In this document: one piece after another, positions 1 to 8,411 of the stretch
How positions within the stretch are numbered: the stretch's first letter is position 1
How the letters are laid out: each line of letters starts with the position of its first letter
Assembly (NCBI GenBank): GCA_032353305.1
Contig: JAUCNG010387035.1
Location: forward strand, 1 to 10,956
Reading direction: 5' to 3'
Length of the DNA: 10,956 bases
Source of the DNA: Cephalothrix spiralis
Taxonomy: Eukaryota > Nemertea > Palaeonemertea > Archinemertea > Cephalotrichidae
Made by a program: the position numbers and the translations under genes
The notes under the pieces: generated by a model
What the model was told of the DNA's origin: nothing
Databases searched by the model: none
The model's input: the letters and a program-made list of their open reading frames with translations, nothing else

Positions 1-473
1 TTTACTTGTACAGTCTTATTACTTATTAGCATATCCTCTTTATATAAAAGCAGAATGAATCACAAAATCTGTAAAAGAAAAGGTGCTAGTATGAATCACA
101 GATTTTGAATGCATGTTAACAAAATAACCTCAAAATTATTTTTACATCCTCAATTATATCGAGTGCTAGGCCTAAATTAAAGAATCAAACGCTGAAAAGG
201 CGTTACAATGCCGCGCTTCATCGCGCATATCTAGAATGTCAGCTCAAAGTATCTAAAAATAGACCATGATACCCATGACAACGATTCTCAAATTTGAGCA
301 TATATTTTAAAAACAATAAGAATGACATAATGGCTTACACACGTTACATTTGAATGATTACTTATTGAGAAATAAGTAGTGTTTTGTAAGAAGTTATTCG
401 TTGCGTTTTATTTTGCCCTGGAACTTTTTGTCGTCCGATAAGATTTAACATGGGACTAAATAGGCGTAGACTA

Positions 474-496
474 GTTACTAGGCTACGCCTAGTAAC
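474..496. repeat. Perfect 10-bp inverted repeat with 3-nt loop
   Basis: The arms GTTACTAGGC (474-483) and GCCTAGTAAC (487-496) are exact reverse complements around TAC. The core is used again on both sides: TAGGCGTAG at 461-469 is inverted relative to CTACGCCTA within 480-493, and AGGCTACGCCTAGT is repeated directly at 480-493 and 498-511. Read on the minus strand, the repeat gives a duplicated TRRSLV peptide in a 99-codon ORF. I think that is a by-product of the repeat rather than a gene. Confidence 0.9.
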
Positions 497-539
497 AAGG
501 CTACGCCTAGTTGGCCAACCATAATAAAAATTGCGCTTT

Positions 540-660
540 GTAGTGCTATGTACCGCCACCCCACCCGGGGACTTAGCGCTAAAGGAGTTCCGTGAATCGG
601 GGCGATCCATCAATTTTCTAGCGCTACTAGTCCCATTTCCCGGCCCCCTCCCCCGGTGCA
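540..660. other. GC-rich, CpG-containing islet
   Basis: Composition changes abruptly from the AT-rich surroundings to C/G-rich DNA with TAGCGCT motifs (around 585 and 620) and C-rich runs (around 555 and 635-655). The minus strand is open for 99 codons across it and on into the adjacent hairpin region (362-661), but I recognise no protein family. It is probably part of an interspersed repeat together with the hairpin, or a small unmethylated islet. Confidence 0.45.
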
Positions 661-1431
661 TTTCAATGACAGGTGCATAAGTATTGAGATATTGATATTT
701 TCCGGTTATGACGTCATAATATCACGTGACCAATTATTTACATAATGCCGTGTTATATGTTATATTCCACATTTACCAAATGCCATCGTCATAGTAGAAA
801 TCACAGTACAGTACACATGTACTTAATTTCTAGTTCACTCAATTTGTTTGCACAATTTAACTTCTAGTTGCTCTATGATCCCGACTTGTAGAATATGCAG
901 CCGCCATTAATGCTCTTGCTTCAAAAATTGATCAAGTGAAAAATACCAGAAGATGACGTTTTATGAACTTTTGACTGATGTCATTGTCTCTAGTACCATA
1001 TATATTACCTATGTACCAAATTACACCAAAATCTTGTGATCAGATACTGAGATATTAGCATTTTTAGATACATTTTTGACCGATCCCCCCTGGTACAGAA
1101 TCCATATTATTCAATGAATCCATCAATTAAAGAATCCATGTTTCGTAGAAACCGATAAAAATGGGTAACTATTACATATATAGTAATGGGTAAGTATCAC
1201 CCTAGCAATGAGTAATTATTACCTACTAAGCTATTCCCGCTACTCCCGTTTCGTTCGAGAAGTCAAAACGAATTGCCTATAAAAATGGGTAAAAATTACA
1301 TTTTTTCATTTAGAGTGCACTAATCCAATATAGATCAATATAGGTTACCTACTTTTTATCAAAAATCATCCTTACGAAGACTGATCCAGGGGTCATGAAA
1401 TCATATCCATACATAATAATTTCTCTTCCAG

Positions 1432-1566
1432 TAAAACCTTGTCTGAACAATAAATGTGGAAGTAATGTTGGTGTAAATTCAACGTGTACTGCTACTGTAC
1501 CTTATGAGTACACATGCTCATGCCTGATTAGTTCACATTCTTTTTTCGTGACAGATTTAAAATGTG
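1432..1566 (+). CDS. Exon A: EGF-like domain
   Basis: This internal exon of 135 nt is flanked by a pyrimidine-rich acceptor (TTCTCTTCCAG, ending 1431) and a strong donor (GTGAGT, from 1567). It is phase 1 at both ends and free of stops in the required frame. It encodes one EGF-like module with six cysteines spaced C-x4-C-x9-C-x9-C-x-C-x13-C, which fits the EGF disulphide pattern 1-3, 2-4, 5-6. One N-glycosylation sequon (NST) lies between cysteines 2 and 3. I see neither a calcium-binding EGF signature nor the Asp/Asn hydroxylation consensus. Phase 1-1 EGF exons are typical of shuffled extracellular proteins in animals. The next exon is B, across a 2462-nt intron. The partner or ligand cannot be inferred. 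The fit of splice sites, phase and cysteine pattern makes this call secure. Confidence 0.87.
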
Positions 1567-1929
1567 GTGAGTAATTGAAGACAACATTTTTTTTATTCTG
1601 CCAAAGTCAAACTCGTCGAAATAAATTCAATGTGTATTTATAAATGCTCTATTTACAATTATTGCCAGAAGATCTAAAACTTATTTAAATATGGTACTTG
1701 TTGATTTATCATAACTTAATGATGATCTGTTCTCCCATACATGATAATCTAATTGAAGTGAAACAGATTTTTTCAGATGAGTCAACAATTCATCCATACA
1801 TTAAATAAAAGAGCGGATAAAAAACTCTAGAACACTAACCTAGTCTTATACCATTTGAAACTGAAAATATTTCTGATACAGTACCATTCCAAACTACACA
1901 GACAAAAGTTGAGTTGAGTTGTACAAAAA

Positions 1930-2000
1930 TTTAGTAATAATAATAATTTATTTTGCATCACCCAACCGGGTGTACAGTAATAAAGAAAGTATAAAAATGT
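1930..2000 (-). mobile_element. Possible 3' end of a non-LTR retrotransposon or SINE
   Basis: On the minus strand this reads as a short stem-loop (CACCC/GGGTG arms around a 4-nt loop, about 1968-1981) followed by AATAAATTATTATTATTA. A 3' hairpin followed by a trinucleotide microsatellite tail is the usual terminus of L2/CR1-type LINEs and of SINEs that share their tails. It has the same orientation as the RT relic at 2866-3895 and may be the end of that element, but the intervening 870 bp shows no readable RT. Target-site duplications were not found. Confidence 0.4.
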
Positions 2001-2400
2001 GTGAGCAGGTTTAGCGCAGTGCATAGGGCATTATTATGTGTACGGGAAGAAAAACCGAAAAGGCGTTTAATACCTTAATGAAACAAAATTGCGAATTTAC
2101 TAATAATCGTCCGCTGGTTCGATAAATGCCATAGTTCACAACCATAACTATTACCTTACATGCATGCAGTTGATGTGTGCTTAAACCGGCTAATAATCGT
2201 ATTACAAGTGGTAGCGAATGACGCCATGTATATAGGAAGGGTGACCAAGGTATTTAAATTCAAGGACCACTTTTAATGGTAAAAAATGCACTTTTGAAGA
2301 ACAAAATATTGATGATATCGAATTTGGCTTCCCGCACAACATTTTCAATGGTGTTTCCCGCGTTCTGTAAAAGTTTCATTAATTTATTAATAGATTAACC

Positions 2401-2613
2401 TGTGTACATGTCTGGTCTGTCGATTCTTTGAGACAGGCGAGATAGGGACGTCACTATGGCCTTAGGATTAATATCTCGTACATAAAAAGTACGAAACGGA
2501 CCTAATTTGGCTTCTGATAGTTGATTCCCCATAACATTAGCTACAATCTGTAAAAAATTGGAGGTTGATACCATAAAAGAACATAAAAAGAAAGTGTGTA
2601 CTTTAGGGGTCAA
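2401..2613 (-). other. Coding-like minus-strand stretch, unidentified
   Basis: The minus strand is open from 2613 to 2395. Its later part reads like protein: a mixed-composition segment containing the pieces NQLSEAKLGPF, TFYVRDINPKA and LSRLSQRID. An AG preceded by TTTTTTAC at about 2549-2556 would make a minus-strand acceptor, and ACAG/GTTAAT at about 2394-2402 a possible donor, giving a short exon-like block of about 150 nt. I do not recognise a family. It could be an exon fragment of a nested gene, a relic of a DNA transposon or LINE, or chance. Confidence 0.25.
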
Positions 2614-2865
2614 ACATAGTTCCTATGCTTAGTATAGGATTTAGACTGGTTCCCAGAAACAACCGTGTTTAAAATGTTATGCAATGTGCAGAACTTGCAT
2701 TATCTTAGCATCTATACAACTTACAGAAACGGCCTATGTGTTTATTTTCCTTACAACATCCTTTTAGTGGAAATTAAGTGGTTGCGAAGTATAATTTTCT
2801 GTCCGTATTGCCCCCATCCCCCCCCCCCCACGGTCCAATTCACGATATTTCCCCATATGCCCTAA

Positions 2866-3895
2866 CCCTAATTTTAAAAGTTTAACACTATTGACTTTGT
2901 CGAATGCTTTAGAAGCATCAAGTAAGCATCCATACACTGGAGCATCATATGAGAGGTATTAAGATATTGTATCTTTACCCATTAAGGTACAGGTATCATT
3001 GGAACAACGCTTTTTGAATGAAAACTTGTGATCACTTGACTTTAAATTCTCTCCATATCTAAATAATGAGCCAGTCAAAGACTTTACAAAATACAGACAA
3101 ATACCTCAATAGTTATCAACAATGTTTCATGAACTAATGTTATCTAAGTTCTATATAAAACCTTTATCAAGGCAGAGTTGAAGTAGACACTTAAAAAAAA
3201 TTTCTTCAAAAGAACTTAAAAATTTCATCCTGTAAATTCAGGCAAACTTGCTTAAATCGACCAAAACCGCGCCAAACCTTGCTTAAAATCGTATTAGGTG
3301 ATGAGGTGGAACATATAAAGCATTTTAATCACTTTTTCAAAGTAGGTCATTTTCCGTCAAAAAGCCCAGGTGCAGGGCACTATAGGAAATATAACTCCAG
3401 GGCTCAAAGGGCTAAGAGACCATCACTTTTATTTGTCTTTATTAATTTAACGGCTCGCTCTATCTCGTTAAAACACTATATTAACACTATTATACACTAT
3501 ACAGTGATTCGAAATCATTCCCAAATTTATTTGCTATCTCTTAAAAAAATATTATTAGACCTTTTATTAGCGATTTTCAGTTTTTCATTTTTCATTTTAC
3601 GTGACGAATCATTTGCAAGAGCATCAGCAATATTGCGTTTTTCAACTCGTTTGAATCTCTTATTAGATTGCGTATGGCATATTTGTGCTCTAGACCTGCG
3701 TCTTAAATCTGCAATCAAACCATTATGTGGTCTACCGTAGTTAATGTATATACTATGCCAAAATAGTGCTCTTTCTGTATGAGGTTCTACTAGAGTGTCC
3801 ACCCAAATGTAGGAATACTTTTGTTATTTTTTCTTTGCATGTTGTATTTGAAAGACCTACACTAGCTTTCAGACAAGCATTTACTAAAAATTTGC
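2866..3895 (-). mobile_element. Decayed L2/CR1-like non-LTR retrotransposon, ORF2 fragment
   Basis: Read on the minus strand, ordered pieces of a LINE ORF2 appear from high to low coordinates. First comes the linker between endonuclease and reverse transcriptase, with GRPHNGLIADLRRRSRA and RNIADALANDSSR (open 3802-3527). Next, in another frame, is EIANKFGNDFESLYSV (about 3490-3537). Then come DNY-stop-GI (3100-3115, RT motif NYRGI) and, in the same frame, KSSDHKFSFKK. Last is the RT palm motif LLDASKAFDKVN (about 2885-2922). Spacing between the blocks matches an intact RT. The order and motifs fit the L2/CR1 superfamily of LINEs, which copy their RNA by target-primed reverse transcription. 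The endonuclease end and the YADD end are absent, and frameshifts plus stops make it dead. The stop inside NYRGI is what C-to-T decay of a CGA codon would give. It lies antisense to the host gene, ending about 130 bp before exon B. Confidence 0.85.
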
Positions 3896-4028
3896 ATGAT
3901 TTTAAACGATGTTAAACGATAAAGTTTTGTAAAATGTGTGATTTGTATTAATAAATTTAAAAAAAAATAGAATTTAAAAAAAAATCATTATTATGCACAT
4001 TACTTTATTTCGCAATTAACTTTTATAG

Positions 4029-4145
4029 GTAATCCATGTTATGTAAACAAGTGTGGTTTTGGAAAATGTGTTGAATTGTCATCAACAGCTTACAGATGCA
4101 ATTGCGATATGGGTTATGTTTACTCTAAAAAGGATAGTACTTGTG
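4029..4145 (+). CDS. Exon B: EGF-like domain
   Basis: A 117-nt exon between acceptor TTTTATAG (ending 4028) and donor GTATGT (from 4146), phase 1 at both ends and free of stops. It encodes a canonical EGF-like module: C-x4-C-x4-C-x9-C-x-C-x12-C, with the typical GKC after cysteine 2 and a Y-R-C-N-C-D-x-G-Y run around cysteines 4 and 5. The hydroxylation consensus between cysteines 3 and 4 is not met (Glu replaces Asp and the aromatic is shifted), and there is no acidic calcium-binding start. Splicing to exon C or directly to D keeps the frame, since the final G completes a Val or Gly codon. Tandem EGF modules usually act as rigid spacers or binding sites in secreted or cell-surface proteins. 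That role is inferred here from family knowledge, not from a motif. Confidence 0.92.
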
Positions 4146-5945
4146 GTATGTATTATATTATTCGGATTATTCTCCAGTCAATTTTAAAATAGCTAGCTAA
4201 AAATCGCTTAAAGTGGTGCTAGCTGCTAGGCATCGCAGGCTGGGACACTTTATCGTCCCTATGATGCCCGTATAAGGGGGGGGGGTAGCCGTCGAATCAT
4301 TCGCTTCTAAGAAATAATGGTCTGTCGACATGCTTAAACCGTCGATTTTAAGGCCAGAACTTGTTCGAGCTGTCGAATCTGTAAATTTTAAAAACGAGTA
4401 TCCTGTCATCTGTCAAAAGTCAATTTTAAGAAATAGTATCCTGTCATTTGTCAACTTATTAAATGTATTGTCCTTAAATGGGATATTCACTTGTTACAAG
4501 AGTGTTCACTTTACAAAAATTATATAGGCCTGCTAGGGAAAGTGTTATTTGTTCTGCACTTTCTTACACAAAAAACATTTTCAAGTTATAGAGCCGAGCG
4601 AAGCGAGTAAAATTTCGAAATGCATGGGATAGAAACTCAATTCTAGGTTAGTTGACCCCGACCAATTTTTACAGCGATTTGGCATTTTTGTATCGTTGCA
4701 GGATAAATATTCATTTGTATTCCGTGTACGGAAAAATTGTTTTTTTTGTCTGCGCGCCTTCATATACAAATTACTCTTTATTGTGTTAACGAGCCGATCG
4801 AAAGCGAGGCGAGAATTATTTTTAATTTATGGGTCAGAGATACATTTTTTAAACACTTTGAGAAGTTTGTGGCACCAACGCCAGTATAGAAGATATGCAT
4901 TTGGTTAGGTATTATTAGGAGTACCTAGGACATAACAACATCTAGGTATTATTTTGTTGCGCTCCCCTTACACATAAAAATCTTTATAATGTTATGAAGC
5001 CGAGCGAAGCGAGGAAATATTTAGATTTTTTTTCAATTAACCAAATTTTAAGGCACTTTTCGATCCACTTTGAGGAGATGGTTGGATCAACCACACTTTT
5101 TAGTGATAGGTGATAGGGCAGTTAATTATAGGCTTAGGCAAAAATCTGTTACTTATTGGCGCCTTTTTATACAAATAATTTTATTATGCTACCGAGCCGC
5201 CGAGCGTAAGCGAGGCGAGGAAAATTTTGAAATTTATGAGTTATAAAGGCAATTTTAAGGTACTCAGGTAGTATAGGACCACAGTTTTGAGAGATATGGC
5301 ATTTATGTACATGTATAATCAGGATAATGGATATCTTTCTATACCGTTAACGGTACGAAAAAAAAATATTTTTGGCGCCTTGTTATATAAATAGTGTTTA
5401 TGTAATGGAGCCGAGCAAAAGCGAGGCGGGAAAAAATTAAAATCTATCGATTAGAAACGCGATTTTAAAGCACTAAATTTAGAAGGATTAAGATCGATAA
5501 AGGATACATTTCAATACCAGATACGAGAAAAAACTGTTATTTTGTGCGTGCCTCAATGTTTGTTTTGGAATGTTTGGGGTGGAAATGCGATTTTACGGCA
5601 CTTCGACAAGTTTTGGTCACCGACCCTAGCATAGATTGATTATAAGTATCAGGGATAAATTTCTACATGTATGAGGGTCCTGAAGATAAAAAAAAGGAAA
5701 TAACTGACACCGGAGGCTAGAGCGAGCTTTAGCTCGCGGCAGGGAGTTTTCGGACGCCGGAGGCCATGAGCCAGGAGTGTTCGGCATTTTAGCGTGCAAA
5801 ACAGTTTTTGTAGCCCAAATCACCGTACCTAATAGACTAAATACATTTATGCCTCATCAACAATACGATATCATTACCATGTTGCTCAAAGATCCTCAAA
5901 AGATCCTCAAAAGGATAATTAATACAAAATTATTGTCATTTACAG
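4146..5945 (+). other. Intron B-C
   Basis: A 1800-nt phase-1 intron if exon C is real. The first ~390 nt have no gene and contain a 10-G run (4276-4285). From about 4545 to 5665 it is mostly the ~205-bp repeat array. The last 200 nt contain a hairpin (GCGAGCT 5722-5728 / AGCTCGC 5731-5737) and an 11-bp direct duplication of GATCCTCAAAA at about 5890-5911. Confidence 0.6.
4545..5665. repeat. Tandem array of ~205-bp units, block 1
   Basis: A core like GAGCCGAGCGAAGCGAGG recurs at 4591, 4791, 4996, 5194 and 5408, giving a period of about 197-214 bp. After each core comes a variant of AAATTTTGAAATTTATGGG, then a CAATTTTAAGGCACTTTGAG-like stretch. Before most cores lies GCGCC(TT) followed by TATACAAAT. 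A sixth, core-less unit is visible from about 5575 (GCGATTTTACGGCACTTCGA). Copies are strongly diverged, so this is an old array. No coding potential is convincing in it. The same unit appears again at 7490-7900. Confidence 0.85.
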
Positions 5946-6212
5946 TATCACACAAATCAATATTGGACGATGCCTTCGAAGCCTTTAGGAATGGCGGAGC
6001 TATCATGAATTCTTTCATGGATTTTGTTTCCCATATATCAGACGAGCTGGAGCTGGTTTGTGAGAAAGGAAGAGGGTCAAGTCCAAATCCATATACCTCT
6101 GAATGCAACCTTCTTTTGATTTCCCAACAATTTCGTTTGATAAAGGCTTTTCCTAAACAGATTGTCCGTTGTGAACAGCGTGTCATTTCAACACAGGAAT
6201 ACAAAGAAATAG
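5946..6212 (+). CDS. Exon C: probable helical module, three cysteines
   Basis: A stop-free stretch of 267 nt lies between an acceptor (GTCATTTACAG, ending 5945) and a good donor (GTAAGA, from 6213). It is phase 1 at both ends, exactly as its neighbours require. It adds 89 residues: an amphipathic helix (SILDDAFEAF, then SFMDFVSHISDELEL, residues 5-37), a Ser/Pro/Gly-rich break, and a second segment with cysteines at 39, 54 and 76. I know no family for it. It sits between the EGF exons and the large exon D, so it may form the start of the same helical region. The CN...P...C...T pattern at residues 54-83 loosely resembles residues 324-345 of exon D. The frame stays open upstream to at least 5777 and downstream to 6373, so a longer exon is possible. 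Mis-prediction, or a decayed duplicate of another module, is also possible. Confidence 0.6.
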
Positions 6213-6220
6213 GTAAGAGC

Positions 6221-6300
6221 ACAAGCGCCCAATTGGCTCAGTCGGTTGAGCAAGAGATGCATAAACTCATGGTCCTTGGAAGCTTTTGCCGACTGATCTA
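6221..6300 (+). mobile_element. Possible tRNA-derived SINE head
   Basis: TGGCTCAGTCGGTTGAG at 6234-6250 matches the RNA polymerase III A box and D-arm of a tRNA very closely. The expected B box about 37 nt later is only weakly matched (GGTCCTTGGAAGC at 6271-6283 against GGTTCGANTCC). No intact cloverleaf can be folded by eye, so this is at most a decayed tRNA-derived SINE. The 12-G run at 6425 could lie in its body or mark its far side. Confidence 0.3.
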
Positions 6301-6734
6301 TTATACAGGCCACCACCCAGTTCTCCAGACTTGGTTGCGTAAATGCAAAATAATGGCAATTGTGACGCGTTAAAATTCCCCAGCTTGGTGTATAATGTGT
6401 ATAAGAACGCTTCATGCACAAAAAGGGGGGGGGGGGAGATGTCATGAGATGCGAAAGGGCTTCCAGCTTGAGAGCCGGGTGACGTATTGTCGGAAGTTCC
6501 GACCTGAACGCGTAATGTCAACTAAAAGAAGGAAAGCGCTATCGATTATGACATTAAATTTTAAGTTGGAAGAATTCTGCAGTATTTGTAAAATTAGCTT
6601 TTTAAGACTTGAACGTTAGTGGGCGTAACAAATTCAGGACCCTGCGTCCATGCAAAATAATTTCCAAATTTTTCTTTTTCACAGATTAAAGCAATTTTAT
6701 AGTCAAATTTGTTTATTCAGTTTCACAAGCTACT

Positions 6735-7098
6735 TTAAAATATAATGAAAGGGATAAAATTTTTTACCAAATCAACATATATTGATGAAAATAATTGTTT
6801 TATTTCAAACATCAACATCAGCTCTCCTAACAAACACGTTGATTCAAAAAAGTTTAAATTGATTCCCAGAGATATGTCCAGAGATTGCGCAAGATCAGAC
6901 GCGCTTATTCGGGTTTCCAATAACTGCGAAATATTATGCGCAATCACGAATCCTCGCATATTGGCCAGGGGTCTGTGCAAATGCCCGGATTCGGTTATTT
7001 GGTTTCCCAAAAACTCCCAAATTTTTCCAACCTTAAATTTTTCGTCAAATTTTTCCAACATCAAATTTGTCGAACAAATTTTTATCAACTACAACTAA
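6735..7098. other. Overlapping opposite-strand ORFs, function unknown
   Basis: Both strands are open for 117 codons over almost the same interval (plus 6745-7098, minus 7088-6735), which is uncommon in this AT-rich DNA. Neither product resembles a family I know. The low-coordinate side is AT-rich; the middle contains CpG-bearing stretches (6890-6990); the right end contains a 14-bp direct repeat (7018-7031 and 7046-7059). It is more likely a fragment of an interspersed repeat than a gene, because there are no flanking splice sites in a matching phase. Confidence 0.25.
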
Positions 7099-7396
7099 TT
7101 TATTATGGTTAGAGTCTCTTAATTAGTTATATGCAAAGATTATATTGATTTATTGAAAAGCATGCAAACATATTTTGTTTGTAGTAAAGGAGAGTAATTA
7201 GAAAATCCACTCATATTATCATAAAATCTCATTAATTGCTAGAAATCTCATAAAATATTGCTCAAAAATCTCCTAAAATTCCTAAAATCCTAAAATTGAG
7301 ATAGCAAAAAGGACTGTGAGGCCTGCTATTGCTTTCCTAATTAATTTGCAGATATTTTATTGCGCGTGTTGCCATATTGGAAAGTTCAAAAAACTT

Positions 7397-7480
7397 ACGC
7401 GCTAGCGCCGCCTACTAGCCGCACTAGCGGGCGCACCGGTCGCCTATTTACGTACGACCTAGCAAGCCTTCCGCGCTAGT
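7397..7480. other. CpG-rich patch with CTAG/GCGC palindromes
   Basis: A short island of G/C-rich DNA inside AT-rich intron. It contains the 10-bp palindrome GCGCTAGCGC (7399-7408) and several further CTAG motifs, including ACTAGC and GCGCTAG near 7473. The GCGCTA theme also occurs at 580-630. It directly precedes repeat block 2 and could be its boundary or an inserted element. Confidence 0.4.
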
Positions 7481-7489
7481 CACGATATG

Positions 7490-7900
7490 CCAGTGAGTCG
7501 AAAAGGTGTACGGGAAAAACTGTGCGCGCCTTCTTATACAAATTTCCATCATGTATAAATTGAGCCGAGCGTAGCAAGGCGAGGAAAATTTTGAAATGTA
7601 TGGCTTCGAGAGCCAATTTTAAAGCACTTTGAGAATTTTATGACACCTGCGCTAGTACAGAATGCTATAGGTATCATTAATGATCAGGGGTAAATTCTTA
7701 TTGTATACTGTTATGAGAATATTATAACATATTATTTGAATGCCTTCTGACGCAAATAAACTATATTATGTAATCGAGCCGAGCGAAGCGATGTGATGAA
7801 ATTTTTGAAATGTATGGGTTACAATTCATTTTAGGGCACTTGGAGGCTAACCACCATTAGGAATGATAGGGGCTAGGGCCTTTATGTATTGTCCTGATAA
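7490..7900. repeat. Tandem array of ~205-bp units, block 2
   Basis: Two more copies of the unit found at 4545-5665, with cores at 7562 and 7776 (214 bp apart). The first unit is well preserved: GCGCGCCTTCTTATACAAAT precedes the core, and AAAATTTTGAAATGTATGG then CAATTTTAAAGCACTTTGAG follow it. The orientation is the same as in block 1. The two blocks bracket exon C. Confidence 0.85.
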
Positions 7901-7914
7901 AGTTTGCTCCAATT

Positions 7915-8005
7915 TAGAACACGCCGCGAGCCAGCATCAATTTACGCCATCTTTACGCGGCACGCCGCGCCAAAATTATCTTTTTACGCGCGATATATCC
8001 GGCGT
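7915..8005. other. CpG-rich patch with TTTACGC repeats
   Basis: The motif TTTACGC occurs three times (about 7941, 7951 and 7983) and ACGCCGCG twice (7921 and 7962), in otherwise AT-rich intron. No ORF or RNA structure was recognised. It abuts the end of repeat block 2. Confidence 0.4.
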
Positions 8006-8411
8006 ACGGTACAGTACATCTTTTAATAGTGAAAAGGTTTAACAACGATTCAAATAACTGTGAGTCCATTTGAGAGTCACATAGGGTAAAAATACCCCCC
8101 CCCCCCAAGATACCCATGAAATGACGTCATTGCCGGTTACATATTTTTATAGTGACTATTCATGCTAAATCGATGAGGTATTATTATAGAGCCTACAATG
8201 TATGCCATACGCTAAAAAGACAATTAAATTTTCAAAATTTAGGTCATGTTACCTGATGACGTCATAATCGGAATTGCTCAATATCTTAAGACATGCTTGT
8301 ATAATAAGTCGAAATAACGACGAAAGTCCATGAATTTAGTCCTAGAAAAAAAATATAAAAGATAATCGATTAATCGAATAATTTCAAATATAAATAAAAA
8401 ATCGATTTCAG

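Larger units (their letters stand above)
1..1431. other. Non-coding flank or intron upstream of exon A
   Basis: AT-rich DNA with stops in all frames apart from a 99-codon minus-strand ORF (362-661) in a GC-rich patch. I see no exon with good splice sites here. If the gene extends leftwards, as the phase-1 acceptor at 1430-1431 implies, this is the intron before exon A. It contains the hairpin at 474-496, a TGACGTCA palindrome at 709-716, and four short AATGGGTAA-like copies at 1160, 1185, 1207 and 1284. Two of these share a 14-nt identity (1155-1168 and 1279-1292). Confidence 0.6.
1567..4028 (+). other. Intron A-B
   Basis: A 2462-nt phase-1 intron with donor GTGAGT (1567) and acceptor TTTTATAG (ending 4028). 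It carries a possible LINE 3' tail (1930-2000), an unassigned coding-like minus-strand stretch (2401-2613), a 12-C run (2818-2829) and a decayed minus-strand L2/CR1-like element (2866-3895). Its last ~100 bp are A/T-rich, with AATTTAAAAAAAAAT given twice. No further exon of the host gene was convincing inside it. Confidence 0.8.
6213..8411 (+). other. Intron C-D
   Basis: A 2199-nt phase-1 intron with acceptor TTTCAG ending at 8411. Contents in order: a tRNA-like A-box sequence (6234-6250); a 12-G run (6425-6436); a region with long opposing ORFs (6735-7098); AAATCTC-rich low-complexity DNA (about 7200-7300); a CpG-rich patch (7397-7480); repeat block 2 (7490-7900); a second CpG-rich patch (7920-8000); a 12-C run (8095-8106); and two TGACGTCA palindromes (8122, 8257). 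I find no further host exon with good splice sites. Confidence 0.65.

Noticed and set aside
1769-1820. Possible exon after the TTTTTTCAG acceptor near 1776
   Set aside because: In the required phase 1 it reaches TAA within about 11 codons and no donor precedes it.
2005-2125. tRNA gene or SINE from TAGCGCAGTGC (A box) and GGTTCGA (B box)
   Set aside because: The two boxes are about 100 nt apart, too far for a normal tRNA, and no acceptor stem can be paired.
3279-3740. Plus-strand 153-codon ORF
   Set aside because: It is the shadow of the LINE linker and RT on the opposite strand; its hydrophobic, Leu/Ile-rich product comes from reading that sequence backwards.
4545-5665. CRISPR-like array, from regularly spaced short cores
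   Set aside because: Similarity extends through the whole ~205-bp unit rather than a short repeat with unique spacers, and the context is an animal intron.
5896-6521. Minus-strand ORFs overlapping exon C and the following G run
   Set aside because: They are shadows of exon C and of a poly-G tract read as poly-Pro, with no flanking splice sites or family resemblance.
6660-6720. Possible exon after TTTTTCACAG near 6683
   Set aside because: The required phase hits a stop in the first few bases and no donor follows in an open frame.
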